From: Edaphochlamys debaryana | Lineage: Eukaryota > Chlorophyta > Chlorophyceae > Chlamydomonadales | DNA: 64,000 bases | NCBI GenBank assembly: GCA_016858145.1 | Contig: JAEHOE010000013.1 | Span: 620,001 to 684,000 of the forward strand | Reading direction: 5' to 3' | Part shown: piece by piece, positions 60,125 through 64,000 of the stretch | How the letters are laid out: every line of letters starts with the position of its first letter | Position numbering within the stretch: the first letter of the stretch is position 1 | Notes under the pieces: generated by a model | The model's input: the letters and a program-made list of their open reading frames with translations, nothing else | What the model was told of the DNA's origin: nothing | Database searches by the model: none | Position numbers and translations under genes: made by a program

Positions 60125-63100
60125 GGCGGCCCGGGGGGGGGCGGGGGCAGCGGGTCTGAGAGGTGGAGGAGTCGGGAGGGAGCCCCAGGCTGTGAGGTGG
60201 CAGGGTCCCGGCTGCACCTCGATAGGCGCGCAGCAGAGTGCAGGCAGCCCGTCGGTACATGGCGGGGCAGGCGCCGGCCCCTGCGCGAGCACTGGGGGCG
60301 GCGCGGTGGCGCAGAGAGCGTCGAGGTCGGGGGGGGGGGGGGGGTACCCTGGGGTATGCGGTGGGTCCAGCCAGTCGGTGCTACCGCCACGGGCGGGGCT
60401 CGGCAGCGAGGAAGGGGGCTCAGCTTCCACAGGGCTCGTGTGGAAGGAGGGAGGGGAAGAGGAAGGAGCTCGGAGCCATGGGCTCATGTGGGGTGCATTG
60501 GTTGAGATGAACAGACCAAGCATGCTGCGAGAGCGGGCAGGGGTGGGTGACTGGGTGTGGGGAGTCGAGGAGCGAAGGCGTGAGCAGCGGGTGTGGCTGG
60601 CGTTGCGTGGATAGGCGCGCCGGGCTTGGTATAGATTACCTGGCGACAAAAAGCGGGGGACCATGACGGTTCAGCTGATATCAGGGTGCGTGGGAGCACC
60701 GGTGGCTTTGGAATCGGGTTCATTATCAGGGGCACGCCGAGTACCCGACCTCGAGCTGCCCTCCCCTTCACCTGGGTTCCATCGTGGCTGGATTCGGCCA
60801 TCTAATCTAGAAGACTTGATCTCGGTGGTGGCGCGTACTGTTGGCTCGCCATAACTCGTCACTGAGGCTCCGCTCGGCTGGTCCCCGTACGGTATACCGT
60901 ACTGGAGGCAAGTGCATGTACATTAGCCTGTTCTAACTGCTTTCTTTCATCCGCAGAGTCGGCTTACGGTCTGGTGTGTTTGCCCGGCGAGATCTGGGTA
61001 ATGGGGGTACGGTCCTAGAAGGCTGGGACTGACGGCTGGGACGGTGGTCACGCTTCCTCAATGCCTTTTCTCGGCGACATGTCTGGGGGCTCAACCTCCA
61101 CGCGCGTACTCAGTCAGAGTGTGTTGCTAGCTAACCTTGCGCAATTCTCTGAGGGCAGTCGCGACACGGTGTACTTGCTCTAAGCTCGATGGACCATAAT
61201 CAGCGCTTGTCTCTCCCTCGAGTCCCAACGGCAGTGAGAGCGCTGCAGCGATTCCACCATGTCGGATCCCCCCGCTGCGAGCGGCATGGCAGCCTGCATC
61301 GCACACACGTCCGCAGCAGTTGCACGCACATCGCCACTTAGTAATCGTGTAAGGCCAGCAACAGCTTACACAAAGAATTTGCAACGTCAAGCCATCGCGG
61401 ATTCGCGGAGCCATCCGACGCACCACGCAGACCTAACCCGAGGCTTCCATCCTGTCTCCATCAACGGCACGAACGCCAACGTCCACCAAGCTCGTCCCTC
61501 CACCCATCGAGGTGCCCCATCCGTGCCCGCCGTACCGGTACGTAAGACAATCCGGACGGCCACCAAGTCACCGAGCCTCCTCACCGCTGAGCATGTGAGC
61601 ACGCTCCCCCGCCCCGGAAACCCGGAAGAGGCCGAAAGGGTCACCCTCCCCATCAAGGGTGCTCCATGCCCTCTCATCATGTCCTGCCAACCAATCGGTA
61701 AACAGCACCCGACTCGGCCCGTCCGCAAGCCAGGGGCCACAGAGGACACACCGGGGCCATGAGCCGGTGCGTATTACGTTAGCTTTACCCACCCGTCCGC
61801 GGGGCCTTCTACCCCACGCTTGGTCATCACGCCTGGTGGACTCTGTCCCACCCAAACACATCTGCTTGCCGCCGAGTGCTCCACACACACTAGGGGCCGC
61901 ATGCCCCAAGGACATGGGTCGCATCAAACCCCCATTCAACCACCCAAGCCGTCTCAACCCGATCCACAATCGAGTCATCCACGCCGCTCCAGGCTCGACG
62001 CCTCGCGGTTTGCCAAACCGTGACGGCCGTCAGTGAGTTGTGTTCCTCCTGGCGCCAGCCCGTCAGACACGTTTCGTCCCAGCCACAAACATGCGGGCGT
62101 CCTGCCCTGGCTAGCCTTCCCATGACCCCCCATGATTGCCATCGGCCTGCCATTGCAGCCTCGCAAATGAACCCCCATGACCGCACAACCATCGGCCAGT
62201 CAATGCAGCCTCGCAGGAATCGACCGGCTGCAGCCCAGCAGGAGGGCACAGCCCGGCCCGGCAACCTCGTACTCACGTTCTTGCAGGGCACACGCAACAC
62301 ACGACCATCTGGCATTCGTTGCCAAGCCGGCGCGTCACAGGGTTTGCCGCGAGCCTCACAAGGGACACGACAGGGGATGTGAGCGCTCCGTCTGCTGCCA
62401 CGCGTACACGCCGCGGCGGCATGGCTCGGTTGGATGACTACAGCAAAGAATGCATCCTAGTGTCGAACTGGCGGGTCTAACAAAACCCGCCCTCCTTAAC
62501 CCACGCCAGGGCGCAAGCATGGCATTAGTCTACTTCTATCCGAGCGTCGAAAGCATACCCACGCACGGATTGACAAGGACGCAACCCTCACTGCAGCCCG
62601 AAGCCAAGCAGGGACCACCTCCAGTCTTCACTTCCAGTCACGCTGGCAGATGTGTCTTGCGCGCTTCGAAACATAGGGCCCAAAGACAAACCTCGCACGT
62701 ACCTCAGCCCCAGGCCAACTGTGGCCCGTCGCCAAATCACCCACTGGCCCCAAACGGCCCACCCAACCAATCTCGCCCAAGGCATGCCACGACGATTCGA
62801 TCATCGTCCGATCCGAACACGGCGAATCAGTTCGGAGGCACACCATAATCGGGCATCATGCGTTTTCCGGCCCAACCCGCCGGATGGGCTCTGACCCTCG
62901 GCTTGGGTGGTGAAGCCACTGTTTCACAAGTGCCACACATGATTGCTCCAATGGGGCCGCTTACTTGCTTAATAATAGTGATGACGGCGCTTCGCTCTTG
63001 TAGCCATGGACGCATTAGGGCATGTCGGCGTTCGTAGCTCTTCCCACCTCCCGTACAACGTTCTCGAAACGTTTGCCCCTCACCTCACGCGAACGTGAAC

Positions 63101-63438
63101 TCTTGCGTATACGGGCTCATAACAGCATGTGTAACGGCCTCTCCGCCTCCATCTGCTCCAGCGCTCAGACGAGAGTGCGGATGCAGGGGCGGCTCCCCAG
63201 TGGTGAAGGAACGTGGGGCCGGCGGCACGAAATCCCCGCGGATGCGTCCCCCTGTTCCGCCGTCTTGCTCTCCGCCGCTGACCTACTAGCAGCGCTTGCC
63301 GAGCTGCGACCCGCTCGCGCCCGAGCCGGCCCTCCGCCTCCCGGAGTGGACGCGGGACCTAGCTGTGCGGCCAGGCTAGCTGTGGGAGCCATGCCAGCGG
63401 TTACCGGGGCTTTCCCCTCCCGCCCTCCGCCTCCCACG
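60125..63438. other. long intergenic region, no gene supported
   Basis: The first part is the 3' UTR of the acyl-CoA synthetase gene; the first TGTAA is far off at 61348-61352. From about 61200 to 63100 the GC content and C-runs drop and several long frames on both strands overlap (for example 61259-61762), none with a known motif. A diverged direct repeat with CCATCGGCC and GCAGCCTCGCA lies around 62141-62218. It may be an old repeat or mobile-element remnant. Confidence 0.35.
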
Positions 63439-63807
63439 TCAGCGCGCCTCCGCCTCGTCGCCTCCCGCCGCTGCCGTCGACCCGCCTTCGCCGCCGGCCG
63501 CCAGGACAGCGCCGGTGGGGCCGCCGCCGCTGGCGACGGGCTCCTCCTTAACCTGCGGCGCGCTCCCCCCAGCGCCCGTCTGAGAATCTGCCTGCGGGTC
63601 CGGGACCGGGCCCTTGTGCTGTGGGCCCGAGCTGCGGGCCGCACCTCGTGGCGAGTGCCGCTGGGCGGTGTCGGATGGGTCCGGCTGCTGTGCGCCGCCA
63701 ACGCTTCGGGTCGCGGCGTCACCGGCCGGGGCAGACCCGCCGCCTCCGGTGACGGCCTTGCGCTTGCGGGACGGCGGGACGCCGCCGTCGCCGTCCGGCC
63801 GCGGCGC
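63439..63807 (-). CDS. last exon of an unidentified gene (5' partial)
   Basis: A minus-strand exon of 123 codons including its TGA starts after a CAACAG acceptor and reads APRPDGDGGVPPSRKRKAVT, then a Gly/Ala/Pro/Gln-rich tail, ending GGDEAEAR. It has a basic PSRKRKAV stretch, like a nuclear localisation signal, and VKEEP, which fits the sumoylation consensus psi-K-x-E. Earlier exons lie to the right, mostly beyond the window. A larger plus-strand frame over the same bases has no such features and is taken as the shadow. Confidence 0.4.
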   Translation of the reverse strand, partial: APRPDGDGGVPPSRKRKAVTGGGGSAPAGDAATRSVGGAQQPDPSDTAQRHSPRGAARSSGPQHKGPVPDPQADSQTGAGGSAPQVKEEPVASGGGPTGAVLAAGGEGGSTAAAGGDEAEAR

Positions 63808-64000
63808 CTGTTGGTCAGAGGATTAGGGCGGAGGCAGCGTGCTTAGCTGGTGACGGGGTACCATGCGTGCGGGCTCCATACAGTTGAGCGGCCCTTCGCA
63901 TTCACCCCGCAGACTATAAGCAATGTTGTGTACGGCTCACGCTCGTCGTTTTCCACCGCGCGCTAGCTTCAGCCGTGTCAACCGTGATGGTATTGCTGTG

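Noticed and set aside
63022..63846. 274-codon plus-strand open frame
   Set aside because: Arg-rich shadow composition; the minus frame has an acceptor, a stop and plausible motifs.
1..64000. CRISPR arrays, bacterial operons, rRNA or tRNA genes
   Set aside because: No regular spacer arrays, no ribosome binding sites, and no rRNA or cloverleaf tRNA sequence recognised on reading; tRNA would need a dedicated scan.

Overview
This looks like nuclear DNA of a green alga of the Chlamydomonas/Volvox group (Chlamydomonadales). The support is high GC, many short exons joined in phase by GT-AG (sometimes GC-AG) introns with C-rich acceptor tracts, TGTAA poly(A) motifs, long Ala/Gly/Pro/Gln-rich tails, and families typical of these algae (CHASE-domain phosphodiesterase, MYND proteins with an N-P-A-C finger start, single-repeat MYBs). 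No operons, ribosome binding sites or CRISPR arrays were seen. All exon models were read by eye from reading frame, splice sites and family motifs, not computed.

Layout. 179-2304 (+): 3' part of a two-domain universal stress protein. 4180-8624 (+): intact 13-exon secretory O-fucosyltransferase-like gene. 8625-11569: mobile-element debris, including the tail of a probable L1-type reverse transcriptase. 11570-14462 (-): MYND-finger protein with two frameshifts. 16312-22785 (-): membrane-anchored CHASE-phosphodiesterase with frameshifts, an in-frame TGA in its HD motif and a duplicated exon. 23787-35411 (+): three MYB-like genes in a row, the first two inside a 4.2 kb tandem duplication. 36327-38938 (-): unrecognised multi-exon gene. 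39308-45197 (+): protein with SUMO-interacting-type motifs and two Cys-rich CYVCD-type modules. 46432-50942 (+): large protein with five SUMO-interacting-type motifs and a C-terminal GIY-YIG domain like the plant Effector of Transcription proteins. 52998-60124 (+): 20-exon acyl-CoA synthetase ending in the peroxisomal signal SKL. 63439-63807 (-): last exon of a gene entering from the right.

Themes. The 39-51 kb block holds two adjacent genes in the same orientation whose products share acidic SUMO-interacting-type motifs; one also carries a nuclease-type fold. This is the best candidate for an undescribed system, possibly SUMO-directed chromatin or DNA processing. Single-base frameshifts recur in five otherwise well conserved genes, so uncorrected assembly indels must be excluded before any is called a pseudogene.
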